Below, one piece after another: positions 1-9,005 of a DNA stretch of 64,000 nt. Position numbers and translations under genes: made by a program. The stretch comes from Methanofollis sp. W23 (GTDB lineage Archaea; Halobacteriota; Methanomicrobia; Methanomicrobiales; Methanofollaceae). Every line of letters starts with the position of its first letter. Positions within the stretch are counted from its first letter, which is position 1. The stretch covers positions 620,001-684,000 of the forward strand of contig NZ_JAGGMN010000001.1 of assembly GCF_017875325.1 (NCBI RefSeq). The letters run 5' to 3'. Below the pieces are notes generated by a model, which made no database searches, was not told where the DNA came from, and saw only the letters and a program-made list of their open reading frames with translations.

Positions 1-1
1 G

Positions 2-1489
2 ACCGGGTCGCCGACCTCGTGGGCATGGGACTTTGGCGATGGGACCGGGTCGACGGCACAGTTCCCGACACACACCTACACGAAACCAGGCACCTACACG
101 GTTTCCCTGACCATCTCTGACGGGACTTCGGCCGACACCGAGAGGAAGGTCGGGTACATCACGGTCTCTGCAGAAGAACTCAAGGCGAATCTCTCCTTTG
201 TCCCGAGAGAGGCGGAGGTAACCGAGGGGGAGAACACCACCTATGATGTCGTGATGGACCGGGCCGAGGAGGGGATCGCCTTCTACTACATGGACATCGA
301 CCTCACCGACCCGGCGGTCGCCGAGATCGTGGATGTCGAGATGCCCGCCTGGGTAAAGTCCGGTCCTCTGGTCTCGCCGCTGCCGGCAGACTCGGTCCAG
401 CTCTCAGGGATCAAGGGGGTCACTGATCCTGGCAAAGAGAACATCACGCTCTGCACCCTGACGGTCCGCGGCGACCTGGAAGGCCAGACTGATCTTGCCG
501 TCGGGGAGGCGCGGGTCCTGAGCCCGGTCCTGAACGAGTACCTGCTCACCGCCGGTACCGGGAGCCTCAATGTCACACCCAGTGATTTTGACGCAAACTT
601 CACGGCCGATCCACTGAACGGCACCGCACCGCTTGAGGTGAACTTCACCGACACTTCGGTCGGGTCACCGACAGCATGGTTCTGGGAGTTCGGCGACGGG
701 GACACCTCGACCGAGCAGAACCCGGCCCATGAGTATGCGGAGCCTGGGCTCTACACCGTGATCCTGACGATCTCTGACGGGACGAAGACCGACGCCGAGA
801 CAAAGGCGGACTACATCGAGGTCACCGCCGCACCATCGGTCCTGGCCGCGAACTTCACGGCCGATCCACTGAACGGCACTGCACCGCTTGAGGTGAGCTT
901 CACCGATCTCTCCGAGGGCCCGGTGACCTCGTGGTTCTGGGAGTTCGGCGACGGGGACACCTCGACCGAGCAGAACCCGACTCACGAATATGCGGAGCCT
1001 GGGCTCTACTCCGTGGTCCTGACGGTCTCTGACGGGACCGAGACCGACGCAAAGGTAGAGGCCGACTACATCAATGTCACCGCCGCACCATCGGTCCTGG
1101 CCGCGAACTTCACGGCCGAGCCGCGGAGCGGCACCACGCCCTTGAGCGTGGGCTTCACCGACCTCTCCGAGGGCCCGGTGACCTCGTGGTTCTGGGAGTT
1201 CGGTGACGGGGACACCTCGACCGAGCAGAACCCGACTCACGAATATGCAGAGCCTGGGCTCTACTCCGTGGTCCTGACGGTCTCTGACGGGACCGAGACC
1301 GACGCAAAGGTAGAGGCCGACTACATCGAGGTCACACCTGAAGAAGAGAGTACTCCAGAGGAAGAAGAGGAACTGACGCCAGAGGAGGAAGAGGAAGAGG
1401 TCACACCTGAAGAAGAGAGTACTCCAGAGGAAGACGAAGAGGAACTGACACCAGAGGAGGAAGAGGCCGCGCCTGAAGAGACGACCTAA
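2..1489 (+). CDS. PKD-repeat surface protein, 3' part (5' end outside window)
   Basis: The reading frame is open from the window edge, so the N-terminus and any signal peptide are missing; 495 residues remain. Order: the end of one PKD domain (WDFGDG motif, residues 1-57), a cohesin-like or linker domain (about 60-195), three more PKD domains (about 195-275, 279-360, 364-445, each with a WEFGDGD core), then an acidic tail rich in TPEEE. No C-terminal membrane anchor is visible. PKD domains are beta-sandwiches common in methanogen surface layers and adhesins, so an extracellular or cell-envelope role is inferred. The last two PKD units are almost identical at DNA level (255-bp period), which suggests recent duplication. 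The next gene (argG) is convergent. Confidence 0.85.
   Translation, partial: TGSPTSWAWDFGDGTGSTAQFPTHTYTKPGTYTVSLTISDGTSADTERKVGYITVSAEELKANLSFVPREAEVTEGENTTYDVVMDRAEEGIAFYYMDIDLTDPAVAEIVDVEMPAWVKSGPLVSPLPADSVQLSGIKGVTDPGKENITLCTLTVRGDLEGQTDLAVGEARVLSPVLNEYLLTAGTGSLNVTPSDFDANFTADPLNGTAPLEVNFTDTSVGSPTAWFWEFGDGDTSTEQNPAHEYAEPGLYTVILTISDGTKTDAETKADYIEVTAAPSVLAANFTADPLNGTAPLEVSFTDLSEGPVTSWFWEFGDGDTSTEQNPTHEYAEPGLYSVVLTVSDGTETDAKVEADYINVTAAPSVLAANFTAEPRSGTTPLSVGFTDLSEGPVTSWFWEFGDGDTSTEQNPTHEYAEPGLYSVVLTVSDGTETDAKVEADYIEVTPEEESTPEEEEELTPEEEEEEVTPEEESTPEEDEEELTPEEEEAAPEETT
821..1330 (+). repeat. Two tandem 255-bp PKD-coding repeats
   Basis: The string GTCACCGCCG recurs at 821 and 1076, and the second unit ends at 1330, giving two in-frame 255-bp (85-codon) units that differ at few positions. 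A less similar PKD unit precedes them from about 585. Confidence 0.85.
1331..1470 (+). repeat. 69-bp tandem repeat coding for acidic tail
   Basis: GTCACACCTGAAGAAGAG starts at 1331 and again at 1400, a 69-bp (23-codon) period coding a Thr-Pro-Glu-rich segment. It forms the C-terminal tail of the PKD protein. Confidence 0.8.
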
Positions 1490-2221
1490 AGAGGAGGTTG
1501 TACAGGTCTCTTGGACCTGTACACAGTATGGAATGACTGGAACAGGGGGATCACCTGGTTCCCCCTGCCCTTGATTTTATTTTGCCGCAGGATAGAACTG
1601 AAGATCTATCTCTGGGACTCTGGAGAGACTCTTTTGATGATGTCCCCTGACTGGGGGGCCAAGTTCGTACGAGGAGGTGGTGAGGTGAGGGTTTTGCATG
1701 AGAATTCGATCCCATCACGCCCCCCATGACTGATACGCAGAGGGGACATCCCATTTCTGAGCGGTTCGTCCTTTGCCTTCCTGTCTCACTCAATCACTCT
1801 AAAGCCGAATTGCAATATGTCGTGGCTGAAGGGCAGTGGGGGAGTCGATAGCCATAGAGGATCTCTCACCACTCCCTGTGGCCTGACCAATCGCCTTGAA
1901 CTGAAGGTTTTCCTTCCTGGAGTGCGACGTCCTCTCCTCCACCTGGACCACGATGGGTCCGGGGGGCGGCGAGCCCCCCGCCAGAGTCCTGAGGATTTCT
2001 ACAGAGCCGAATAATCAGGCTCAGGGGAACCCCTCGCCGACCTGTACGGCGAGTGCGCACCGAACGCCCCCCTGGCCTCCATGAAAAAGAGAGGCGCGAA
2101 AAAGAATAAATGATGGGTCCATCGTCACATGGCGGCCTTGAAGTGAGGTAGGTTCTACTGGACCGACATATCAACGCATATTCAAAGGGGAGACCGCGAA
2201 TGTTTCGCGAAAAAAAAGGAT
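1490..2221. other. Intergenic region with a family A repeat end
   Basis: This gap lies between the convergent PKD protein and argG. Short ORFs here show no recognisable protein. The right part (about 1945-2008) carries a GC hairpin and the terminal repeat GAGGATTTCTACAGAGCC, a family A element end. The rest shows nothing I can name. Confidence 0.6.
1945..2008 (-). repeat. Family A MITE-like element, end fragment
   Basis: A C/G hairpin (GGGGGGCGGCGAGCCCCCCG) is followed by GAGGATTTCTACAGAGCC at 1991-2008, which matches the terminal inverted repeat of full copies such as 26168-26396. The other end is not clear here. Confidence 0.65.
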
Positions 2222-3409
2222 TTAATTCTTCCTGACCTGCTGGAGGAGGCGTGCCTGCATCCCGAAGTACTTCGAGACCCCGACGGCGTCGCACTGGTCG
2301 ATGGTCTTGGTGTCGAAGGAGACAAGGTCGTCGGAATACAGGGCCTGCGGCGAGGACCGCCCCCGGACATGCACCGCTCCCTTGAAGAGCATGCAGTCGA
2401 CCGTGCCGTTGACCCGCTCCTGGGTGGTGTCGACAAAGGCGTTGAGCGCGGCGTACAGCGGTTCGTGGACCAGGCCCATATAGGCGAGTTCAGACCACTT
2501 GCCGTCGACGACCTGCTTGAAGGCGAGTTCCTCGCGGGTGAGCACCAGGCGCTCGAGGTCGTGGTGGACGGCGAGGAGGACGGTGGCGGCCGGGTGCTCG
2601 TAGTTCTCCCTGGCCTTCAGCCCGAGGATCCGGTCTTCCATCATGTCGTTTCTCCCGACACCGTGGCGGCCGGCGATGGTGTTGAGTTCCCTGATCAGGT
2701 CTTCGCCTGCCATCTTCTTCCCGTTGAGGGAGACCGGCACGCCCTGCTCGAACCCGATCGAGAGAGTCTCGGGTTCGGCCGGGGCGTCGGCAAGGGAGGC
2801 GGTCCATTCATAGATATCTTCTGGCGGATGGTAGGCCGGGTCTTCGAGTTTCCCGCCCTCGATGCTCCGTGACCAGAAGTTCTCGTCGATGGACCAGGGT
2901 TTTTCCTTCTTGACCGGGACCGGGATGCCGTGTTCCTCGGCGTACTCGATCTCCCATTCCCTGGTAAGGTTCATCTCCCTGATCGGGGCGACGACCTCGT
3001 AGCCGTGCGCCCTGAAGATGAAGTCGAAGCGGAGCTGGTCGTTGCCCTTGCCGGTGCACCCGTGGGCGATGGCCACGGCGCCCTCCTTCCTGGCGACGGC
3101 CACGATCTCCTCGGCGATGAGCGGTCTGGCAAGCGCGGTGCCCATTGGGTAGCCCTCGTACGACCCGTTGGCCTTGACCGCTCTGAAGACGTGCTCCCTG
3201 ACGAACTGCTCTCTGGCGTTGATGGTATAGTGGCGGTCCGCAATCTTTTCGCCTTTCTTCGTGGCTTCCTCGACCTCGTGCTGCGGCTGGCCGACGTCGA
3301 CTGCGACGGTGATCACCTCATCGAAGCCGTAGTGCTCCTTGAGGAGGGGGACGCAGATCGAGGTGTCGAGCCCGCCCGAGAAGGCAAGAACAACTTTTCC
3401 TTTTCCCAT
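2222..3409 (-). CDS. argG: Argininosuccinate synthase
   Basis: This 395-residue protein has the usual family length. It joins citrulline and aspartate using ATP to form argininosuccinate, the penultimate step of arginine synthesis, in the cytoplasm. The N-terminal ATP-pyrophosphatase loop AFSGGLDTS (residues 9-17) and the [13 protein letters not shown] substrate/ATP region near residue 116 are intact. The start ATG lies at 3409. It stands alone, convergent with the PKD gene; argH is not in the window. Confidence 0.97.
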   Translation of the reverse strand: MGKGKVVLAFSGGLDTSICVPLLKEHYGFDEVITVAVDVGQPQHEVEEATKKGEKIADRHYTINAREQFVREHVFRAVKANGSYEGYPMGTALARPLIAEEIVAVARKEGAVAIAHGCTGKGNDQLRFDFIFRAHGYEVVAPIREMNLTREWEIEYAEEHGIPVPVKKEKPWSIDENFWSRSIEGGKLEDPAYHPPEDIYEWTASLADAPAEPETLSIGFEQGVPVSLNGKKMAGEDLIRELNTIAGRHGVGRNDMMEDRILGLKARENYEHPAATVLLAVHHDLERLVLTREELAFKQVVDGKWSELAYMGLVHEPLYAALNAFVDTTQERVNGTVDCMLFKGAVHVRGRSSPQALYSDDLVSFDTKTIDQCDAVGVSKYFGMQARLLQQVRKN

Positions 3410-3939
3410 ATGTTATGCTCCAGTGTGCTCTTCTGGGTCCTGGCGCTTTTGAACGCGATAGGAGATACCCAGTATTGATTGGTGCTCTCAGACTTTTAAT
3501 GCTCTGGAGGGGACCAGGTGTCCATGAGGGGCGGCGGTGTCTCCTCGGGGCCGACGTGGATCAGAAGTCTGGCCATCCATCTGGGAGGAGACTTGTTTGA
3601 AGATTGAACTCTGTAGGATCCCTCCAGACGGTTTATCTGTGGCGGGGGACGGCAATCCCTCTTCAAGGAGTTCGAATATGTTTCTCCTGCTCAATCTTCC
3701 TCCTGGGGGTGCGGGCGGCACTCGCCCCAGGCGGGAGTGTAGGGGAAGGCCAGAGAGTTCTGGGATTTTTACAGAGAATAATCGGAGGGGGTGGTCTGTG
3801 TGGTGCGTATTCATTGGAAGCAGGGGGGCACCATAATGCCGGGGCCGCGATCATGACCGCCCTTGGGCTCCTTCTCCTCTTCTTTCTCCTGAATTTGATC
3901 TCAGGGTTCACTCCTGAGGACTGCGGTGACTTTTAGTCC
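3410..3939. other. Intergenic region with a family A element
   Basis: This is the promoter-side gap of argG. The small ORFs in it overlap a family A repeat (3606-3777) and are not supported as genes. Confidence 0.6.
3606..3777 (+). repeat. Family A MITE-like element (about 170 bp)
   Basis: The left end CTCTGTAGGATCCCTC near 3609 and the right end GGGATTTTTACAGAG at 3762-3776 are inverted. In between lie a hairpin around GGGCGGCACTCGCCC and the conserved core word TTCGAATATG/CAATCTTC. It is diverged but complete. Confidence 0.7.
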
Positions 3940-5346
3940 TCAGAAGATCATCTGCTCCCTCCCCTCCCATCTCCCATAACTCCGCCGCACAAGCCACCGG
4001 CCAGGCACGAGGAGGAGCACTGCCGCCGCGGCGTACCAGGGGTTCATGAACAAGAGGACGATGAGGAGGAAGACCGGGAGGCCGAGCGCCAGGAGGTAGG
4101 AGGCAAGGACCCTGGTGTCGTAGAGGAGGACATTTGGCGAGAGTCCGGTCAGGAAGACGGTCACCGCCAGTCCATAGAAGGAGACCGAGAGACAGAGGAG
4201 GAGGGCGGGCAGGAGATAGCCCTCCGCCCCGATCGCGAGGGTGAGGAGGGCGATGAAGACGGCCGGGATGAGTTGCAGCACGGCAAAACTATAGATCTTG
4301 CTCTGGATGACTGCGGCGACGCTCACCGGGAGGCAGGCGTACAGCCCGAAGGAGTCGAAGATGGTGAGCCAGATGTACATCGTCGAGGCGACCATGCCGG
4401 TGATGATTGCAAAGAGGAGGAGGATGGTGTGCTGTGGGAGGAAGTCCCCGAGGACCGCGAGGAAACACCAGATGAGTCCGAGCGGGACGAGGAACGAGAA
4501 GATGGTCTGCCCGACGGCGCTGCCGCTCCTGGAGAGGTCGAGGAGGTCTTTTGCGGCGAGGGCCGGGGACGGGAAGAGGGTCAACCGGTCGGCAAGGGGA
4601 GCGAAGCGGTTGCGGTAGTGTTTTGTCTTTGCGGTCGATTCTGGCGTGAGGAGGGCAAGGGCGGCCGCGGTGAGGGTGATCACCAGGGCGCACGCCGCCA
4701 GGAACGTCCACCACGAGAAGGTGTGAAAGAGTGCCAGCGGGAGGAAGGGCGCTTCAGGACCGGTGCCGACGGTCACGGACGCCGCCGCCCAAATGCCGAG
4801 GAGGAGGATGCAGGCGAGGGCAAGGAGGCGTGTCGAGCGGACATAGAGCATCGAGAAGAAGAACGCGGCCGAGAGCCCGGTGAGAAACGAGAGGGAGAGA
4901 GTGAGCAGGAGGAGGAGCACTGTCCAGGACTGGATGCCGATCCAGGGTGCGGCGAGCGCGAACCCCACGATGAAAGGGAGCACCCAGAGGAGGATATAGT
5001 AGAGCGTGTCCTTCACGACGAAGTTCAGGAAGATGAACCGTTCAGAGAGGGGAAAGATCCGTGCCGAGTAGGCGAGGGTGCTCGACTGCCCGAACCTCCT
5101 TTCCATCACCTCGTTCATCATGAGCCCGAATGCCCCGACCATGAGCCCGAGGAGGAGGAAGCCGGCGTGGACGACGAGGGCGAGGTCGCCGAAGGGGAGG
5201 AGGGGTCCGAGGTACGGGAGGAGGAAGGAACTCATGAAGGCGATGGCGCAGATCAGCACCGGGTAGAGGGCAAAACTCAGGCTCCCGAACATCGTGGAGT
5301 GGACCCGCCACTCCTCTTTCATCATGGCCCTGAAGAGTTCAAGCAT
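3940..5346 (-). CDS. ABC-2 type transporter permease
   Basis: A 468-residue polytopic membrane protein, probably with eleven or twelve transmembrane segments, beginning MLELFRAMMKEEWRVHS, a typical cytoplasmic lead-in for ABC-2 exporters. A longer ORF exists upstream, but the ATG at 5346 is chosen because it overlaps the end of the ATPase gene by 8 bp (ATGCTTGA), as expected for translational coupling. With the ATPase it would form an ATP-driven exporter in the cytoplasmic membrane; the substrate cannot be told from sequence. Confidence 0.85.
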   Translation of the reverse strand: MLELFRAMMKEEWRVHSTMFGSLSFALYPVLICAIAFMSSFLLPYLGPLLPFGDLALVVHAGFLLLGLMVGAFGLMMNEVMERRFGQSSTLAYSARIFPLSERFIFLNFVVKDTLYYILLWVLPFIVGFALAAPWIGIQSWTVLLLLLTLSLSFLTGLSAAFFFSMLYVRSTRLLALACILLLGIWAAASVTVGTGPEAPFLPLALFHTFSWWTFLAACALVITLTAAALALLTPESTAKTKHYRNRFAPLADRLTLFPSPALAAKDLLDLSRSGSAVGQTIFSFLVPLGLIWCFLAVLGDFLPQHTILLLFAIITGMVASTMYIWLTIFDSFGLYACLPVSVAAVIQSKIYSFAVLQLIPAVFIALLTLAIGAEGYLLPALLLCLSVSFYGLAVTVFLTGLSPNVLLYDTRVLASYLLALGLPVFLLIVLLFMNPWYAAAAVLLLVPGRWLVRRSYGRWEGREQMIF

Positions 5347-6064
5347 GGGCACCTGCCCTGACAAGGGAGAGGAAGTACTCGCCGAGGTGCCGGCCGCCCC
5401 CGGTGACCTCGGCGATCTCGCCGGCGGCAAGGAGTCGTCCGGTATGGAGGACGGCAAAGTCAGAACAGATCTCCTCGGCGATCTCAAGGATGTGCGTGGA
5501 GATGAAGACGGTGTTGCCGTCCTTCACATATGTCCTGAGATAGTCTTTCACCTTCTCCTGCATGAGAGGATCGAAGTTGACGAGGGGTTCGTCGATGAGG
5601 GCGAGGACCGGTCTGTGGAGAAAGGCCTGGGCAAACATCAGTTTCTGCCTGGTGCCCCGCGAGAGGTCCTTGCAGAGTATGTCACGCGTGTCTTCGAACT
5701 CCAGGTACTCAAACCACCATGCCTTCTGCTCCTCGATCTCGGGGACCGCCCGCACTTTCCCGACAAGGTCGAGGTACTCCTCTGAGGTGAGGAAACTTGG
5801 GGGCGTCTCCTGTTCAGGGATGATCCCGACCCGTGAACGCACGCCGACCGGGTCTTTTTCGACGTCGATGCCAAGGACTCGTGCCGACCCCGCCGTCGGC
5901 CTGACCTGTCCGGTCAGCATCTTGATCATCGTGCTCTTCCCGGACCCGTTGGGGCCGAGCAGGCCGAAGAGCGACCCTTCCTTGACAGACAATGTGACGC
6001 CGTCCACCGCCCTGGTCTCGCCGTAGAGTTTGGTGAGATGGTCCACCTCAAGTATCGCACGCAT
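5339..6064 (-). CDS. ABC transporter ATP-binding protein
   Basis: A 241-residue nucleotide-binding domain. Walker A is GPNGSGKST (37-45), the signature is LSRGTRQK (134-141, replacing LSGGQ, as in many ABC-2 exporters), Walker B ends ALIDEP (about 155-160) and the H-loop is His191. The ATG at 6064 is preferred over longer upstream options because the family begins with ILEVDHLTKLYG. It precedes and overlaps the permease gene, so the two form one operon. Confidence 0.92.
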   Translation of the reverse strand: MRAILEVDHLTKLYGETRAVDGVTLSVKEGSLFGLLGPNGSGKSTMIKMLTGQVRPTAGSARVLGIDVEKDPVGVRSRVGIIPEQETPPSFLTSEEYLDLVGKVRAVPEIEEQKAWWFEYLEFEDTRDILCKDLSRGTRQKLMFAQAFLHRPVLALIDEPLVNFDPLMQEKVKDYLRTYVKDGNTVFISTHILEIAEEICSDFAVLHTGRLLAAGEIAEVTGGGRHLGEYFLSLVRAGAHA

Positions 6065-6350
6065 TGGTCTCTTCTGTGAAGGTGGAATCTCGCGAGGTAT
6101 CAGTCTTTTTAATTTTTCTGGACTCTGATCCGGGAGATGAGATGGGATGGTTTTTCCATGGGGGGTGTGGAATCCTGGAGCGGGCACCCTGGTCTCTGGG
6201 TCTCTGAATCTTTGTCCTCGGCTACCCGGGGGCGGTGCACCCGATGTGGTCGATGGGAGATTGCGGCCGGTCGCGTACTCTCCTGGGGAGGAGGGAAGGG
6301 ATTTATTGGTACCGGACACGAACCCCGGGGTTCACTCATACGCGGAGGTT

Positions 6351-6497
6351 ATCCCAGAACCCTCCAGCCCTCCCCCTCCCGGAAGAGAGCAGTAGATATG
6401 GTGGGGAGGTCCTCCCCTTTTCGGTGCGCCCCCATGCAATTCATGCCTTCTCACATCACCGCCCCCCGGAGGAGGAGAGGGTTTTGAGTTTCTGGAA
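6351..6497 (+). repeat. Family C repeat, copy 1 (second copy 58031-58180)
   Basis: Shared words in the same order include CCTCCCGGAAGAGAGCAGTA, then CTCCCCTTTTCG, then TTCTCAC. The similarity runs for about 145 bp with small indels. Confidence 0.75.
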
Positions 6498-6538
6498 GGA
6501 TGCACTTTGGTTCGGGGGGATGGTCACCCCAGGAGAGT
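6485..6538 (+). repeat. Family D repeat, copy 1 (inverted copy 63592-63645)
   Basis: TCTGGAAGGATGCACTTTGG and the following GTTCGGGGGGATGGTCACCC match the reverse complement of 63592-63645 with a few substitutions. Confidence 0.7.
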
Positions 6539-6771
6539 GGGGGGTGCGAAAGGATCTCTGCTCTCTCTTTTCGCAACAGACATTCAGGGCGAGCACTCGC
6601 CCCCGGATCCCCGGGATAAAGATATGAGCCGGAAGACACGATGGACACCCGTGAAGAGGGCGTCATCTCCGATGTTCCTGCACAGGTCTACAGGTCTGTC
6701 CTGGTCATCGCCGCGGCTCATGCCGGGGAGAGGACGTACAGATCCCTGTGAGAGAGAGGGGTGTCCTCCCT

Positions 6772-7239
6772 TCACCTGGCTTTGAGTTCCTGTTTTTTCC
6801 GGCGGTACCCTGCCACTGCGGTCCCGCTGTACTGGAGTGTGTGTCCTTTCAGTGCCTCCTTCAGTTCCGCGCCGCTCGCCCCTCCTGGAAGGTCGAGCAG
6901 GGTGTCGGTCCCATAGAGGTTGAAATAGTACTCGTGGGCCGCTCCCTCTGGCAGGCACGGGCCGCTGTACCCGATCTTCCCGAGGTCGTTTCTGCCCTGC
7001 CGTGCCTGGACTGGCGACGAGACCTCGGGGTTTGCAGGGATCCCTTCGGGGATGAGATCTGTCGCCGGGATATTCCAGATGAGCCAGTGGTCGACTTTTG
7101 CACCCGGGTCGGTGAGAATGATCACGCAGTAGGGTGATTCCAACCGGGAAATCCGAATTTCAGGCGAGATGTCCTCACCGTCGCAGGTGTGTCTCTCAGG
7201 GAAGATATCAAAACTGATCTCGACAATAGGGTTTTCCAT
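6772..7239 (-). CDS. YbhB/YbcL family phosphatidylethanolamine-binding-like protein
   Basis: This 155-residue protein is typical of the small prokaryotic PEBP fold. The ligand-site motifs are visible: FTCDGEDISPEI-like at 17-29, and the DPGA...DHWLIWNIP block at 44-58, followed by NDLGKIGYSGPCLP. The fold binds anionic phosphate-bearing ligands; the true substrate in prokaryotes is unknown. It is monocistronic, with repeat-rich gaps on both sides. Confidence 0.9.
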   Translation of the reverse strand: MENPIVEISFDIFPERHTCDGEDISPEIRISRLESPYCVIILTDPGAKVDHWLIWNIPATDLIPEGIPANPEVSSPVQARQGRNDLGKIGYSGPCLPEGAAHEYYFNLYGTDTLLDLPGGASGAELKEALKGHTLQYSGTAVAGYRRKKQELKAR

Positions 7240-7707
7240 CCTTGACCCTCCGCAGGAGGTATCGCTCTCCTATATGATAGGTGGGGTGATGAGGGGGGGG
7301 CGTGACCGGTGGTGATCCAGGGCAGGTCTCTGCCCCTGCGAGTCGGGGGCCTGAATAGTTCTTCTGTTATCTTTGTGATGAGATGTTACGCATTTCAGTG
7401 CCTGGAGAGATGATTAAAAAACGGCTCTGTAGAATCCAGAATCCAGCGTGAACCTGGAGTGCACGCATATGGGATGAGAATGACGGTCTGTCTGTCTCCG
7501 GGGCGGCGATGGATGGAGGTCTCCACGATTATCCTGTCTAAATATGGATGATCACGCGACGGCCCCTATAGAGCCCCTCCCCCTTTATGGCCGGGAAGGC
7601 ATATTCGAACTCCCTGAAGAGGGGGTGCCGTCCACGACCTGTCGTGGCACCGCCATCGCGGGGTCAGGGGGGCGGCACTCTCAAACACTGTGCTCTGGAC
7701 TCCTCTT
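7240..7707. other. Intergenic region with family B and degenerate family A repeats
   Basis: It contains a family B copy (7423-7476) and, from about 7580 to 7690, a degenerate family A core with a GGGTCAGGGGGGCGGCACTC hairpin half. The short ORFs follow the repeats and are not supported. Confidence 0.55.
7423..7476 (+). repeat. Family B repeat
   Basis: GGCTCTGTAGAATCCAGAAT is followed by GCGTGAACCTGGAGTGCACG and CATATGGGATGA. It matches copies at 20367, 31903 (inverted), 58180 and 63534. Confidence 0.75.
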
Positions 7708-8997
7708 CTATCGCACAAATCCCTCGCGCCCTGCAAAGGGCAGGCGACCTTCCGCTTCCTCTTCTATCCTGAGCAACTGATTATACTTCTCCACCCGCTC
7801 GCCGCGGGCCGGTGCCCCGGTCTTGAGATGCCCGGTACCGAGGGCGACGCAGAGGTCGGCGATGAACGTATCGACCGTCTCGCCGCTCCGGTGCGAGACC
7901 ATCGCTCCCCAGCCGTTGGCCTGGGCCAGGTCGACGGCCGCGATCGTCTCGGTCACCGTGCCGACCTGGTTTGGTTTGATGAGCACGGCGTTGGCGGCCT
8001 GCTCCCTGATCCCCCTCCTGACCCGCTCCACGTTCGTGACAAAGAGATCGTCGCCCACCAGTTCGAGGCGGTCGCCCAGCGTCCTGGTCAGCAGACGCCA
8101 GCCGTCCCAGTCGTCCTCGGCCAGGCCGTCCTCGATCACGATGAGAGGGTAGGCGGCGGCAAGGTCTGCATAATAGTCCACCATCTCTCCGGAAGAGAGC
8201 GCTCGTCCCTCGGTCTTGAGGCGGTACTCCCCGTCCATGTACAATTCGCTCGACGCCGGGTCGAGGGCCAGCCCGATCTCGGCCCCAGGCCTGAAACCCG
8301 CCGCCTCGATCGCCTCGACGATGAGGTCGAGCGGTTTCTGGTTGGACCTGACCGCCGGGGCAAACCCGCCTTCGTCCCCGACGCCGGTGTGATACCCCTT
8401 CGCCGCGAGGAGTTCCTTGAGAGCGTGATAGGTCTCTGAGCCGTAGCGGAGTGCCTCCCTGAAGTCGGGCGCCCCGTACGGGACGATCATGTACTCCTGA
8501 AAGTCGGCGCCCTGCCAGGCGGCATGCACCCCGCCGTTGAGGATGTTCATCATGGGCACCGGCATCGCCGCTCGCCCTTCGGGGTTTTCGAGGGAACGCC
8601 ACAATGAAAGCCCCGCCGCCGCAGCCGCACTTCTTGCCGCGGCCATCGAGACCGCAAGGATGGTGTTGGCCCCGAGACGGGCCCTCGTCGGGGTGGCGTC
8701 GAGGGCGATGAGGTCGCGGTCGATCTCCTCCTGCGCCGCGGCGTCCTTGCCTCGCAGGTGAGCCGCGATCTCGGTGTTCACCAGGTCGACGGCGTGCAGG
8801 ACACCTTTCCCGCGGTACCTCGACTGGTCCCTGTCTCTTTGTTCGTGGGCCTCGTGGACCCCGGTCGACGCTCCAGAAGGAACGGCGGCGCGGGCACGTG
8901 CCCCGCATGCAAGCCAGATCTCAACCTCGACGGTGGGGTTTCCCCGCGAGTCGAGGATCTCTCTCCCGTGAAGGGAGGTGATGGTGGTGTCAGTCAT
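7708..8997 (-). CDS. eno: Enolase (phosphopyruvate hydratase)
   Basis: This 429-residue enzyme interconverts 2-phosphoglycerate and phosphoenolpyruvate in the cytoplasm. In methanogens this serves gluconeogenesis and glycolysis. Visible signatures are the N-terminal GREILDSRGNPTVEVE, the PSGASTG loop, the VGDEGGFAP block with the catalytic Glu, LIKPNQVGTVTET with the catalytic Lys, and SHRSGET. The ATG at 8997 is chosen over a GTG at 9009 because AAGGAG sits 11 bases upstream. The start lies 8 bp after the stop of the dynamin-like gene, so the two are probably co-transcribed. Confidence 0.97.
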   Translation of the reverse strand: MTDTTITSLHGREILDSRGNPTVEVEIWLACGARARAAVPSGASTGVHEAHEQRDRDQSRYRGKGVLHAVDLVNTEIAAHLRGKDAAAQEEIDRDLIALDATPTRARLGANTILAVSMAAARSAAAAAGLSLWRSLENPEGRAAMPVPMMNILNGGVHAAWQGADFQEYMIVPYGAPDFREALRYGSETYHALKELLAAKGYHTGVGDEGGFAPAVRSNQKPLDLIVEAIEAAGFRPGAEIGLALDPASSELYMDGEYRLKTEGRALSSGEMVDYYADLAAAYPLIVIEDGLAEDDWDGWRLLTRTLGDRLELVGDDLFVTNVERVRRGIREQAANAVLIKPNQVGTVTETIAAVDLAQANGWGAMVSHRSGETVDTFIADLCVALGTGHLKTGAPARGERVEKYNQLLRIEEEAEGRLPFAGREGFVR

Positions 8998-9005
8998 GAA
9001 TAGTT

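Larger units (their letters stand above)
6065..6771. other. Intergenic region with repeats
   Basis: Several overlapping ORFs occur here, but none looks like a known protein. The stretch is explained by repeats shared with other intergenic gaps: 6318-6350 (family B-like), 6351-6497 (shared with 58031-58180) and 6485-6538 (inverted copy at 63592-63645). Confidence 0.6.

Noticed and set aside
4273-5361. 362-residue plus-strand ORF opposite the ABC permease
   Set aside because: It is the antisense shadow of a clear membrane protein gene; the translation is a Glu/Gly/Arg-rich low-complexity sequence.
6137-6627. Overlapping plus-strand ORFs of 80-130 residues
   Set aside because: They lie in repeats that recur in other intergenic gaps, and the protein sequences are not preserved between repeat copies.
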